A stretch of DNA of 14,752 bases from an uncultured Flavobacteriales bacterium (GTDB lineage: Bacteria > Bacteroidota > Bacteroidia > Flavobacteriales_E > Vicingaceae), in the NCBI GenBank assembly GCA_937901255.1, contig CALCHN010000081.1, positions 1-14,752 of the forward strand. Direction: 5' to 3'. Below are positions 1-7,392 of the stretch, piece by piece. The notes beneath the pieces are model-generated. The model searched no databases. It was given only the letters and a program-made list of their open reading frames with translations, and was not told where the DNA came from. A program made the position numbers and the translations under genes. The first letter of the stretch is position 1. Each line of letters starts with the position of its first letter.

Positions 1-527
1 ACAATAAAAAACTTAAAGAATTTTTCAGTCAGGAATATTATTCGCTTACGGCGTATGTAAACTCTAAAATAAGAGCCAGTGTAAACCGTGATGCTGAAGA
101 TATTATCCAGGATGTTGCATTAAAGCTATTTTCCGGGGCAGACAGGTATTCACCTATTAATAATGTTGCAGGTTTTGTGTATCATTCAATTAAAAATAAA
201 ATCATTGATGTGATGAGGGAGAATAAAAAAAACAATAGCTCTATAGACGAGTATGAAAATAAATTAATTGAATTTACAGAGCTGTTATATAACAAATCCG
301 ATAATTCCTATTCTGATGAAATGAAGGAGGAGTTAAAGAGTGCTATAATGACCCTGAAGCCGGATTATCGAAACGTTATACTGGCTATAGATTTTGAAGG
401 ATACACGTATAAAGAATTGTCAATAGAAACTCAGATACCCGAAGGAACTCTGATGTCCAGGAGGCACAGGGCAATTTCGCAGTTATACAAAAAATTAGAA
501 TTAAAAAAAATAGACGAACTAAATTAA
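1..527 (+). CDS. RNA polymerase sigma-70 family factor, ECF-like, 5' partial
   Basis: This gene recruits RNA polymerase to a set of promoters. Its frame is open to the left edge of the window (reading from base 3), so the true start lies outside; a GTG at 177 is internal and not a start. About 174 residues are visible. Region 2 is recognisable from the acidic DAEDIIQDVALKLF stretch (bases about 90-134) followed by an aromatic/basic helix ending in Asp-Val-Met-Arg. Region 4 is the helix-turn-helix near the end: LKPDYRNVILAIDFEGYTYK and then an EGTLMSRRHRA-like recognition helix. It is followed after 6 bases by a small membrane protein, which suggests a sigma factor and partner operon. The regulon and any anti-sigma partner cannot be told from this sequence. 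Family assignment is secure; the ECF subgroup is not determined. Confidence 0.88.
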   Translation, partial: NKKLKEFFSQEYYSLTAYVNSKIRASVNRDAEDIIQDVALKLFSGADRYSPINNVAGFVYHSIKNKIIDVMRENKKNNSSIDEYENKLIEFTELLYNKSDNSYSDEMKEELKSAIMTLKPDYRNVILAIDFEGYTYKELSIETQIPEGTLMSRRHRAISQLYKKLELKKIDELN

Positions 528-533
528 AACAAA

Positions 534-941
534 ATGACAAACTTTTTTAAACATAAAATGAGGCGTAAATCTCCCGGCGAAATTGCCGGATGGATTTTAT
601 TGGGAATAATTGCGGTAACAGGACTGGCTATATTGTTCGGTTATATCATTATGTGGCTTTGGAATTGGCTAATGCCGGAATTATTCGGCCTTTCAACTAT
701 CAATTACTGGCAGGCAGTTGGAATATTTATACTGTCCAAGATCCTCCTTGGAGGCTGTGGAGGCGGAGGAGGTAAGGAATCTTCCAAGGATTCTAAAGCA
801 AGTTGTAAAAAAGGGGAGAAAAATGACTTTTCCAAATGGAAATACTATGATAAATTCTGGACAGAGAAAGGAGACCAGGCATATAAGGAATATGTAGAAA
901 ATTTGCATAAGGAAGATCAGGACGAGATACAGGAAAAGTAA
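534..941 (+). CDS. Small inner-membrane protein next to a sigma factor, unknown function
   Basis: This 135-residue protein has two hydrophobic segments, about residues 17-45 (GWILLGIIAVTGLAILFGYI and on through a Trp-rich stretch) and about 58-73, then a glycine-rich linker (GGCGGGGG, about 73-80) and a highly charged soluble tail of about 55 residues. The pattern Trp-Asn-Trp-Leu-Met-Pro-Glu-Leu-Phe-Gly with Tyr-Trp-Gln-Ala is one I associate with small membrane proteins found just downstream of ECF sigma genes in Bacteroidota. That link is recalled and not searched. The gene starts 6 bases after the sigma factor stop, so co-transcription is very likely. A role in sensing or holding the sigma factor at the membrane is only a guess. 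The ATG at 534 is the first in frame after the upstream stop. Confidence 0.75.
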   Translation: MTNFFKHKMRRKSPGEIAGWILLGIIAVTGLAILFGYIIMWLWNWLMPELFGLSTINYWQAVGIFILSKILLGGCGGGGGKESSKDSKASCKKGEKNDFSKWKYYDKFWTEKGDQAYKEYVENLHKEDQDEIQEK

Positions 942-987
942 TGGAGTTATTTAAATTGAGGAAGAAAATTATAAATCAGGGCACAAA

Positions 988-1206
988 ATGAAGTTACTCA
1001 TATTCCGCACAGACATCAAAACCAAGAAAAAGGCAAAATCCTTAAAACCTCTTTTTAAAGAACATTCTACTATATCTAAATGGACTGTAGACACTGAAGA
1101 TATAGACAATGTATTAAGGATTGAAGCTGCAGAAAATTTAACGGAGAATGATATAATTTATTTATTAAATAACCAGGGGATTTATTGTGAGCCGTTGGTT
1201 GATTAA
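988..1206 (+). CDS. Small HMA-like (ferredoxin fold) protein, unknown function
   Basis: This 72-residue protein has an alternating strand and helix pattern: MKLLIFRTDI (strand), a Lys-rich helix, a strand through SKWTVDTEDIDNVLRIEA, a helix with ENDIIYLLNNQG, and a short final strand with Cys and Glu. This fits the betaalpha-betabetaalpha-beta ferredoxin-like fold of heavy-metal-associated domains. The metal-binding CxxC of classical HMA proteins is absent, so metal binding is not supported. It follows the membrane protein by 46 bases on the same strand and probably belongs to the sigma-factor operon. Family placement rests on pattern alone. Confidence 0.62.
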   Translation: MKLLIFRTDIKTKKKAKSLKPLFKEHSTISKWTVDTEDIDNVLRIEAAENLTENDIIYLLNNQGIYCEPLVD

Positions 1207-1219
1207 CAGCTATTTGTAG

Positions 1220-1252
1220 GTGAAACATAATTAAAAAGTATTGGAGTTTCAC
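1220..1252. repeat. Inverted repeat between convergent genes
   Basis: GTGAAAC at 1220-1226 is matched by its reverse complement GTTTCAC at 1246-1252, a perfect 7-bp pair around a 19-base loop. It sits between the stop of the HMA-like gene and the stop of the toxin gene, where a two-way terminator would be expected. The loop is long and there is no clean T run, so a terminator role is weak. Confidence 0.3.
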
Positions 1253-1258
1253 AATGCT

Positions 1259-1534
1259 TTATTCGCCATATTCCTCTCTGTGACTGAGAATTCGTAATAT
1301 AAAAACTATTTGGTTTTCTATAATATAGTGTATTGAATATTTAAAATTATTGAAATGGATTTTCCTTACATTTTTATACCTGGTTTGAAACAAGAGGGGG
1401 TTTGATTTTAAATAATTGATTTGTGTGATAAAATCGTCTAAAAAATTTTCTTCAATACCTTTTATCTTATAATAGCATCTTGCTTTGGCCAGGTCTTTTT
1501 CTGATTCTTTAGATACTTGTATCTGATATTCCAT
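1259..1534 (-). CDS. RelE/ParE-family toxin of a type II toxin-antitoxin pair
   Basis: This 91-residue protein has the typical layout of RelE/ParE toxins: a first strand (YQIQVSKESEKDL), a helix with Ala-Arg-Cys-Tyr-Tyr, a second helix (FLDDFITQINYLKSNPLLF), then the C-terminal sheet with KNVRKIHFNNFKYSIHYII and a final VFILRILSHREE strand. ParE members poison DNA gyrase whereas RelE members cut mRNA on the ribosome; the RelE catalytic residues are not evident, so I favour ParE-like, without certainty. The gene overlaps the upstream antitoxin gene by 26 bases (1509-1534), a usual arrangement that couples translation. Start is the ATG at 1534. Length is normal for the family. Confidence 0.85.
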   Translation of the reverse strand: MEYQIQVSKESEKDLAKARCYYKIKGIEENFLDDFITQINYLKSNPLLFQTRYKNVRKIHFNNFKYSIHYIIENQIVFILRILSHREEYGE

Positions 1535-1763
1535 TGCGATTCAGAACATTTTCTATGGATGAAAATTCAATTTCATTTTTTTCATATCTATCAAGCAAGT
1601 CGTCTATCATGTCTGTATATTCTTTAGACGGCTCTTCAAGCAATTTTGCCTGTTGGATGGCAATATGCTCCAGATAATTTTTTAAACTACGATTCTGGCT
1701 TTTAGCTTCTTTTTCCAGGATGCGGAGTATATTTTCCTCTAAATGCAACTCTTTCCTAATCAT
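1509..1763 (-). CDS. Antitoxin of the ParE-like pair, ribbon-helix-helix-like
   Basis: This 84-residue protein begins with a short strand and helix (RKELHLEENILRILEKEAKS) followed by the Arg-Ser-Leu-Lys-Asn-Tyr-Leu-Glu turn and second helix typical of ribbon-helix-helix DNA-binding domains, about residues 3-36. The remainder is acidic and probably the flexible toxin-neutralising tail. It precedes and overlaps the toxin gene, the normal order. A perfect inverted repeat lies 13 bases upstream of its start, consistent with self-repression through the N-terminal domain. Domain assignment comes from pattern only. Confidence 0.78.
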   Translation of the reverse strand: MIRKELHLEENILRILEKEAKSQNRSLKNYLEHIAIQQAKLLEEPSKEYTDMIDDLLDRYEKNEIEFSSIENVLNRNGISDTSI

Positions 1764-1775
1764 ATTAAAAATTTA

Positions 1776-1792
1776 TACGTATGATATACGTA
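1776..1792 (-). promoter_or_regulatory. Probable operator of the toxin-antitoxin operon
   Basis: TACGTAT (1776-1782), spacer GAT, ATACGTA (1786-1792) is a perfect 7-bp inverted repeat located 13 bases upstream of the antitoxin ATG (1763). Each arm also contains TACGTA, itself a palindrome. It partly overlaps a possible -7 element on the minus strand (reverse complement of 1791-1798 reads TATATTTA, 7 of 8 to TAnnTTTG). The arrangement suggests that antitoxin binding blocks transcription. No clear -33 element is seen. Confidence 0.55.
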
Positions 1793-2010
1793 AATATAGT
1801 AAAAATTTTATTAAATGCTCTGATCATATCTGAATTATAAGAATTCTTTATGGAGGTAGAGATTTAGTAAACTTCTTAATTTAAAAGTCCAAAAAGTTCA
1901 CTAATCTATTAATGAAAACTTCTATTTCATCAATATTTATTAATTCTAAGAAGGTTTTTATTTAGCCTATTAAGAAGCAATTGCTGTGAAATTATCGATT
2001 GTTCAAGGCA

Positions 2011-3003
2011 TCATTTTGATTTGTTTGTTTTGGGCACATAGATAAAATCTAAAGTCATAGGCATTTTGACATTGTTTTTTATTGCAGCACATTCTAAGGA
2101 GATAGCTCCAATCTCCTTCCTGTATTTATTAATAGAATCAAGGTTGTTAACCTTAAAAGGTGTAAAGTGATTGACATACATTTCATCCCTATCTATAAAA
2201 TAACCATATTTTTGATATCCACCTCCTTCAAAAACAAGTTCCTGATCGATCATCATCCCTAGAATGTCCGGATTGATTGCACCTCTATCAACCTCTTTCA
2301 GAAGCTCTGGAAAGAGTTTCTTTCTATTCGGCAAAGACATATGCATAAGCAAGATGTCTGCATCATCAGTTCCAATTTTACTCATACCAGGGAAACCATA
2401 TTTCTTGAATATAGATATAAACATCCTTTCGTTTTCAGCGTCAATTTTAAGTTGAAGTTCCTTGATTGAATCGATTTTGGATTCCAATATATTATTTGCC
2501 ATTAATCTATAATACCGGTCTTTTGACACCATAGAATCAATAACTTTTCTGAGCCCTAAATTCATTTGGCTATTTCGAATAGATTTTATGGAATCGAACT
2601 CGGATTTAGATATTATGGCTTTATTTGCATGCTTAATATTTAAAATAGAATCTTTAATAATATTCTTCCAGTCCAATTCTCCATATAAAATTGAACTTTG
2701 CAAAGTTTCCCTAGCTTCACTATATCTTCCTTTCTTTATGAGAGCTTTAGTAAAGAAATAATGGTCATTCCTGTAGTCAGAAGCATTGCATCCCTCACTT
2801 CTTAACTCAAATGCTTTTGAATAATAATGAATACTTGATTCGAAATCATTTGATAAAAATGAGCAGTAACCTAGATTGGCTAAAGAGTAAAATTCGAAAC
2901 ACCCTCTTTCCTTTGTTTCTGATGATTCTGGAAAACTATTGTTCCTACATTTTATTGAAATGATTGCTAAAATTACTGGCAATACTAATGAGTTAATATG
3001 CAT
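2011..3003 (-). CDS. Exported TPR-like protein with C-terminal DUF6624-like domain
   Basis: This 330-residue protein starts with a hydrophobic signal-like segment (HINSLVLPVILAIISI) followed by a Cys at residue 19. The lipobox would be Ser-Ile-Lys-Cys, with an unusual Lys before the Cys, so lipid attachment is uncertain. Residues about 40-110 contain TPR-like helical pairs (SSIHYYSKAFELRSEG, then KKGRYSEARETLQSS). The C-terminal half carries a DUF6624-like pattern: ENERMFISIFKKYGFPGMSK, then DADILLMHMS, an ELLKEV helix, and a final region ending in GGGYQKYGYF. The function of DUF6624 is unknown to me. The start codon overlaps by 6 bases the extreme possible start of the divergent gene at 2998, so one of the two starts is probably wrong. 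The signal sequence supports this one. Confidence 0.68.
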   Translation of the reverse strand: MHINSLVLPVILAIISIKCRNNSFPESSETKERGCFEFYSLANLGYCSFLSNDFESSIHYYSKAFELRSEGCNASDYRNDHYFFTKALIKKGRYSEARETLQSSILYGELDWKNIIKDSILNIKHANKAIISKSEFDSIKSIRNSQMNLGLRKVIDSMVSKDRYYRLMANNILESKIDSIKELQLKIDAENERMFISIFKKYGFPGMSKIGTDDADILLMHMSLPNRKKLFPELLKEVDRGAINPDILGMMIDQELVFEGGGYQKYGYFIDRDEMYVNHFTPFKVNNLDSINKYRKEIGAISLECAAIKNNVKMPMTLDFIYVPKTNKSK

Positions 3004-3027
3004 TTACTAATGTTTGATGACCGTAGA

Positions 3028-3285
3028 ATGAGAATAAAAATAAACATTGGGGATGAAGAACTGAAAAAATTATTCAATAAATGGAAAGAAACATATCATG
3101 TATTTCAATTCAATGGATTTAAGCACTATTGGAACTATTATAATCAGGATATTTTTTTATATCCAGATAGAAAATACAACTTTTGGGATAAAGAATGGCA
3201 TAAAGAAAAAGATATAAGTCTTCTTGTCAAAGCCTTTGAAAAAGGAATATATTACATTATTGAAAATTATAAAAAACTAAGATAA
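3028..3285 (+). CDS. Small aromatic-rich hypothetical protein
   Basis: The open frame runs from 2998, but that start overlaps the divergent gene by 6 bases. The ATG at 3028 gives an 85-residue protein beginning Met-Arg-Ile-Lys-Ile-Asn-Ile and is preferred; an ATG at 3010 is also possible. The protein is rich in Tyr, Trp, Phe and Lys and lacks membrane segments or a signal peptide. I do not recognise the family. The following lipoprotein gene starts 11 bases after its stop, so the two are probably one transcript. A promoter would have to lie within the neighbouring minus-strand gene. Confidence 0.5.
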   Translation: MRIKINIGDEELKKLFNKWKETYHVFQFNGFKHYWNYYNQDIFLYPDRKYNFWDKEWHKEKDISLLVKAFEKGIYYIIENYKKLR

Positions 3286-3296
3286 ATTAATTCATT

Positions 3297-3743
3297 ATGA
3301 GAAATATTTTGTTGCTGGCAACTTTAATTATTTTAGGATGTCAGTCCCATGAAAAATATGATTCTGAGAAAATTATATTTAATATTAGAAAATACTTGGT
3401 AGCAGAAGATTTAATTAATTTAAACTTAGAGGATAACAGCCAAATTAAAATTGATTCAATAAGGGAATATCCTAAATATAAATATCTTGAAAGCGAATTA
3501 AAAATTAATAAAGCTGTATATAATCAAATTTTCACAGGAAAGGATGAAGTAAATAAAAATTTACAACTCATAATAGTCCAGAATACAATTGATTCTATTA
3601 CAGAAGTTTATAACAAAACTGAAAAGACAGATAATTATTTTAAAACCTATATTACAATTAAAAGCAAACTAGATAGGGAAATAACTGAGAGCAGAACTCT
3701 TATGTTGAGTGAAAATTTTATGGTTATTGGCCAAGTTTATTGA
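3297..3743 (+). CDS. Hypothetical lipoprotein
   Basis: This 148-residue protein has a signal sequence MRNILLLATLIILGC with a good lipobox (Ile-Leu-Gly-Cys, Cys at residue 15), so it is predicted to be lipid-anchored in the cell envelope. The mature part is hydrophilic and mostly mixed helix and strand, with repeated Ile-Asp-Ser-Ile patterns (about 50-54 and 99-102). No known domain is recognised. It starts 11 bases after the preceding small gene and is followed by a perfect 9-bp inverted repeat that may mark the end of the transcript. Confidence 0.65.
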   Translation: MRNILLLATLIILGCQSHEKYDSEKIIFNIRKYLVAEDLINLNLEDNSQIKIDSIREYPKYKYLESELKINKAVYNQIFTGKDEVNKNLQLIIVQNTIDSITEVYNKTEKTDNYFKTYITIKSKLDREITESRTLMLSENFMVIGQVY

Positions 3744-3746
3744 GAT

Positions 3747-3772
3747 TTAATGTTTCTTTGTCAAAACATTAA
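3747..3772. repeat. Inverted repeat after lipoprotein gene, possible terminator
   Basis: TTAATGTTT (3747-3755) pairs perfectly with AAACATTAA (3764-3772) around an 8-base loop, starting 4 bases after the lipoprotein stop codon. The stem is AT-rich and no T run follows on either strand, so a classical intrinsic terminator is not established. Confidence 0.35.
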
Positions 3773-4007
3773 CAAAAAGCGTTAAATTAGGTATTCCTTA
3801 TTATCTATTAATAAGGCAGAAGTGTATAAAGCAGAGATAAGAAATAATAAATTAAATAGACTACTTAAAGACTCTTTATTAAGATTAGAAATAAAAAGTA
3901 ATATTACAAACTATTAATATTAAGAATAATTTAAACAGAATTTTTCACATCACTAATCAAGCACATAAAATCACATTTTAATAATCCTGAATTAAGATAA
4001 AAATATT

Positions 4008-4015
4008 TATATTTT
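4008..4015 (+). promoter_or_regulatory. Possible -7 element for the methyltransferase gene
   Basis: TATATTTT matches 7 of 8 positions of the Bacteroidota -7 consensus TAnnTTTG and lies 23 bases before the ATG at 4039. No convincing -33 TTTG is seen upstream, and in such AT-rich DNA partial matches are frequent. Confidence 0.25.
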
Positions 4016-4038
4016 TAGATTCATAAGCAATATTGTGT

Positions 4039-7000
4039 ATGCCTTCAATAAATACTCTAGTAGATAGTTTTTCGACTCAGAATATTAGTTACTTTTTCGA
4101 AAACAAAATAGCTTCATTTAAACCGGAAAAAGAAATTTTTGAAAATTATGTAGGTGAAGAGACACAATACTCTAACCCTGTAAAAATAGGTCATGCAGAG
4201 TTTAAAAATCACGAAGAGCTATTAGTGTTTAGCTGCGAGTATAATAAAGAGTTAACCGCTAGAAGTGCAAAAAAGCAACAATTTGAAATAGCTAAAAAAG
4301 TACTTAAAGAAGATTTTAAAGACGGGGCTATATTTATCTTCCATGACTCACATAATAACTTTAGATTTAGCTTTATTCGTAGAAATTGGGAGGAAAAAGC
4401 AGATAAGAAATATACTTCTTGGAAGCGATATACGTATCAAATCCATCCAAATGAAACCAATAAAACCTTTAAGGAAAGAATAAATAATTGTTCTTTTAAT
4501 GATCTAGATGCCATACAAGAAGCATTTTCTGTAGAAAAATTAACCAAAGAATTTTACAACGAGTTATTTACTTGGTATCAATGGGCTTTATCCGATGAAA
4601 TTGGTATTACCTTCCCACATAATACAGAAATAACTGAAGATGATCGAAGTAGACTGGAAGAACAGGTTATTCGTTTAATAACCCGTTTACTGTTTGTTTG
4701 GTTTATTAAGCAGAAAAAATTAGTGCCAGAAGAATTATTTGAAACAGATGAACTCTCGAAAATTTTAAAAGATTTTGATTCAAATAGTATTTCAGACGGA
4801 AACTATTATAATGCTATTCTTCAAAACTTGTTTTTTGCTACACTGAACAAGGAGATTAATGAACGTGAATTTGCCAAATTAAAGAATAGAGATGTAAAAA
4901 CACGTTTTCGGTATAAGGAAATATTCAACCTTTCAGAACAAGAAGTATTGGAGCTGTTTAAACCGATTCCTTTTTTAAATGGTGGCTTATTCGAGTGTTT
5001 GGACAAAGAGGATGTTGACGGTAATAAATACTTTTTGGATGGTTTTAGTAGAAATTCAACCAAAGCTGCTAATGGTAATTTTAGACATCGCGCATTTATA
5101 CCCAACTGTGTATTTTTTGATAAAGAAAAGGGAATCATTCCGCTTTTGAAACGCTACAATTTTACGGTTGAAGAAAACGCTCCTAACGAAGTTCAAGTGG
5201 CTCTTGACCCTGAATTATTAGGAAAAGTATTTGAAAACCTATTAGGTGCATTTAATCCAGAGACAAAAGAAACAGCACGTAAACAATCAGGTTCTTTTTA
5301 TACGCCAAGGGAAATTGTAGATTATATGGTAAATGAAAGCCTCATTACCTATTTACAAAATGATTTCCCTGATTTAGAAGAAAAGATCGTTCGTGGTTTA
5401 TTTGAAGAAGAAAAACTCCCAAATGATTTAATAAAAAACCATACACTTTGCGAATTACTCTCCAAAAAACTGAGAACTATAAAAATATTAGACCCCGCTT
5501 GTGGCTCTGGGGCTTTCCCAATGGGAATCCTTAATAAAATGGTTAAGGTATTGGAAAAATTAGATTGTAAAAATGAAGAATCCATTCACGACCTCAAACT
5601 ACACTTGATAGAAGAATGTATTTACGGGATTGATATCCAGAACATCGCTACACAAATAAGCAAATTGCGTTTCTTTATATCGTTGGTAGTAGAACAAGGC
5701 GAAAAGGATTTGTCTAAACCCGATGAAAATTATGGGGTACTAACACTTCCCAATCTCGAAACTAAATTTGTGTCTGCCAATACATTAATCGGGATAAAAA
5801 AGAAAAAAGAAGGTGAATTCGTTAATACCTTATTCACAGATCCTGAAATAGAAATAACTAAGCAAGAATTACTTAAAATCAGAAGAGAACATTTTTATGC
5901 AAAAACGGCCGGAGCAAAAAAACGCTTACGGGAATTAGATGCTGAGTTAAGGGCTAAACTTACCAAATTGTTGCAAGAGAATAATGAATTTGCCCCAGAA
6001 GACGCTGTTCAATTCTCCAAATGGAACCCTTATGACCAAAATACTAGCTCTCCTTTTTTTGATACAGAATGGATGTTTGGGTTAGAGCAAGGTTTTGATG
6101 TAGTAATTGGAAACCCTCCTTATGTGCAACTTCAAAAAGATAGTGGGAAGTTGGCTAGTCTGTATAAAGATGGTGATTTTAAAACGTTTGCTAAAACCGG
6201 GGATATTTATTCTCTTTTTTATGAAAAAGGATGGCAGCTTCTGAAAAACAAAGGTTCACTTTGCTACATAACTTCGAATAAATGGATGCGAGCTGGTTAT
6301 GGCAAAAGTACAAGACAATTTTTCGCAGAAAACACAAATCCTATTTTACTAATAGATTTTGCTGGTCAAAAAATATTTGAATCAGCAACGGTTGACACAA
6401 ATATTTTGCTTTTTTCCAAGGATAAAAATAGACGACAAACGAAAGCCTGTATTGTTAAAGATAAGGTGTTAAATAATTTGAGCGTTTTTGTTAGACAAGA
6501 ATGTAATGAATGTACATTTTTGGGAAGCGAAAGTTGGGTTATTCTAAATCAAATTGAGCAAAACATTAAAGCGAAAATTGAAGCTGTTGGAACTCCACTT
6601 AAAGATTGGGAGATCAATATTTACAGGGGAATTTTAACGGGTTACAATAACGCGTTTATCATAGATGGGGAGAAGAAAAATGAGCTTATTGCTGAAGATC
6701 CAAAATCTGCTGAGATTATACGACCGATTTTAAGAGGACGTGATATAAAGCGGTATTCATATAAATTTGCTGATATTTATTTGATAGCTACTTTTCCAAG
6801 CTTGAAAATTAATATTGACCAGTATCCTGCGGTAAAGCAACATTTACTTTCCTTTGGTAAAGAGCGTTTAGAACAAACTGGAAAAAAATATATTGTAAAT
6901 GGACAAGAAATAAAAGCCCGTAAAAAGACAAATAACAAATGGTTTGAAACCCAAGATAGTATAAATTATTGGGACGATTTTAATAGACAAAAAATCATAT

Positions 7001-7392
7001 ATCCGAATATGACTAAGTTTTTACCATTTGTTTATGATGACAACGGATTTTTGACTAATCAAAAATGTTTCATAGTTACAGGTAAATATGTTGAATTTCT
7101 AACCGCTTTTTTTAACTCGTCATTATTTAAGTTTTGTTTTAGAGACAATTTTCCAGAACTTTTGGGTGGTACACGAGAATTAAGTAAAATATTCTTTGAT
7201 AAAATTCCTGTGATTCAGATTGAAAATGAAACAAATAATAGCTTTAAAAACTTGATTCAAAAGCTTCAAGAAGCAATTATAAAACAACAACCAACAAAGG
7301 AAATTGAGTTAGAAATTGACGATAATATTTTTAATTTATACTCATTGACGACAAAAGAAAGAAAAGAAATAGGTTTTATTGAGATTCAATAA
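4039..7392 (+). CDS. Eco57I/type IIG-like adenine-specific DNA methyltransferase with switchable specificity region
   Basis: The protein probably adds a methyl group to adenine N6 in a specific DNA site. I choose the ATG at 4039 (1117 residues) over the TTG at 4033. Residues about 1-120 form a conserved-looking N-terminal domain in which I see no clear PD-(D/E)XK cleavage motif. The catalytic domain has motif I DPACGSGAF (485-493), a YGIDIQ stretch, and motif IV NPPY (692-695). From about residue 815 the C-terminal 300 residues form a TaqI-like target recognition region, including GTPLKDW and RPILRGRDIKRY. A 15-bp site at residues 816-820 (VFVRQ) is repeated inverted at the start of the silent cassette on the other strand, which would allow in-frame replacement of everything after it; the switched protein would be about 1099 residues. 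It opens the defence module. Similar domain layouts occur in BREX PglX and DISARM DrmMI, so the exact class is open. Confidence 0.9.
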   Translation: MPSINTLVDSFSTQNISYFFENKIASFKPEKEIFENYVGEETQYSNPVKIGHAEFKNHEELLVFSCEYNKELTARSAKKQQFEIAKKVLKEDFKDGAIFIFHDSHNNFRFSFIRRNWEEKADKKYTSWKRYTYQIHPNETNKTFKERINNCSFNDLDAIQEAFSVEKLTKEFYNELFTWYQWALSDEIGITFPHNTEITEDDRSRLEEQVIRLITRLLFVWFIKQKKLVPEELFETDELSKILKDFDSNSISDGNYYNAILQNLFFATLNKEINEREFAKLKNRDVKTRFRYKEIFNLSEQEVLELFKPIPFLNGGLFECLDKEDVDGNKYFLDGFSRNSTKAANGNFRHRAFIPNCVFFDKEKGIIPLLKRYNFTVEENAPNEVQVALDPELLGKVFENLLGAFNPETKETARKQSGSFYTPREIVDYMVNESLITYLQNDFPDLEEKIVRGLFEEEKLPNDLIKNHTLCELLSKKLRTIKILDPACGSGAFPMGILNKMVKVLEKLDCKNEESIHDLKLHLIEECIYGIDIQNIATQISKLRFFISLVVEQGEKDLSKPDENYGVLTLPNLETKFVSANTLIGIKKKKEGEFVNTLFTDPEIEITKQELLKIRREHFYAKTAGAKKRLRELDAELRAKLTKLLQENNEFAPEDAVQFSKWNPYDQNTSSPFFDTEWMFGLEQGFDVVIGNPPYVQLQKDSGKLASLYKDGDFKTFAKTGDIYSLFYEKGWQLLKNKGSLCYITSNKWMRAGYGKSTRQFFAENTNPILLIDFAGQKIFESATVDTNILLFSKDKNRRQTKACIVKDKVLNNLSVFVRQECNECTFLGSESWVILNQIEQNIKAKIEAVGTPLKDWEINIYRGILTGYNNAFIIDGEKKNELIAEDPKSAEIIRPILRGRDIKRYSYKFADIYLIATFPSLKINIDQYPAVKQHLLSFGKERLEQTGKKYIVNGQEIKARKKTNNKWFETQDSINYWDDFNRQKIIYPNMTKFLPFVYDDNGFLTNQKCFIVTGKYVEFLTAFFNSSLFKFCFRDNFPELLGGTRELSKIFFDKIPVIQIENETNNSFKNLIQKLQEAIIKQQPTKEIELEIDDNIFNLYSLTTKERKEIGFIEIQ
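6481..6498 (+). repeat. Left inverted repeat (recombination site) inside the methyltransferase gene
   Basis: AGCGTTTTTGTTAGACAA matches the reverse complement of 8216-8233 at 17 of 18 positions, with GTTTTTGTTAGACAA (6484-6498) identical. It encodes Ser-Val-Phe-Val-Arg-Gln at the junction between catalytic and recognition regions. The reading frame is the same in both copies, as needed for a coding-sequence inversion. It is the proposed left crossover site; the exact crossover bases are not known. Confidence 0.8.

Larger units (their letters stand above)
3744..4038. other. Non-coding gap before the defence module
   Basis: This stretch of nearly 300 bases has no convincing gene. It contains the inverted repeat at 3747-3772 and a second perfect one, CCTTATTA (3796-3803) with TAATAAGG (3809-3816) around a 5-base loop. 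A short open frame without a start codon (about 3786-3917) encodes a Lys/Asn/Leu-rich peptide and may be a gene relic or chance. The last 60 bases probably hold the promoter of the methyltransferase gene. Confidence 0.5.

Noticed and set aside
590..908. Alternative frames at 590-775 (plus) and 693-908 (minus)
   Set aside because: Both overlap the small membrane protein gene, whose hydrophobic segments and operon spacing are more convincing.
3786..3917. Short open frame of about 43 codons in the gap before the methyltransferase
   Set aside because: No start codon of a usual type at its beginning, and the Lys/Asn-rich peptide is what AT-rich DNA gives by chance; a relic cannot be excluded.
4821..5585. 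Minus-strand open frames at 4821-5138 and 5349-5585
   Set aside because: Both lie opposite conserved methyltransferase coding sequence and have low-complexity Ser/Phe/Leu-rich translations typical of antisense shadows.
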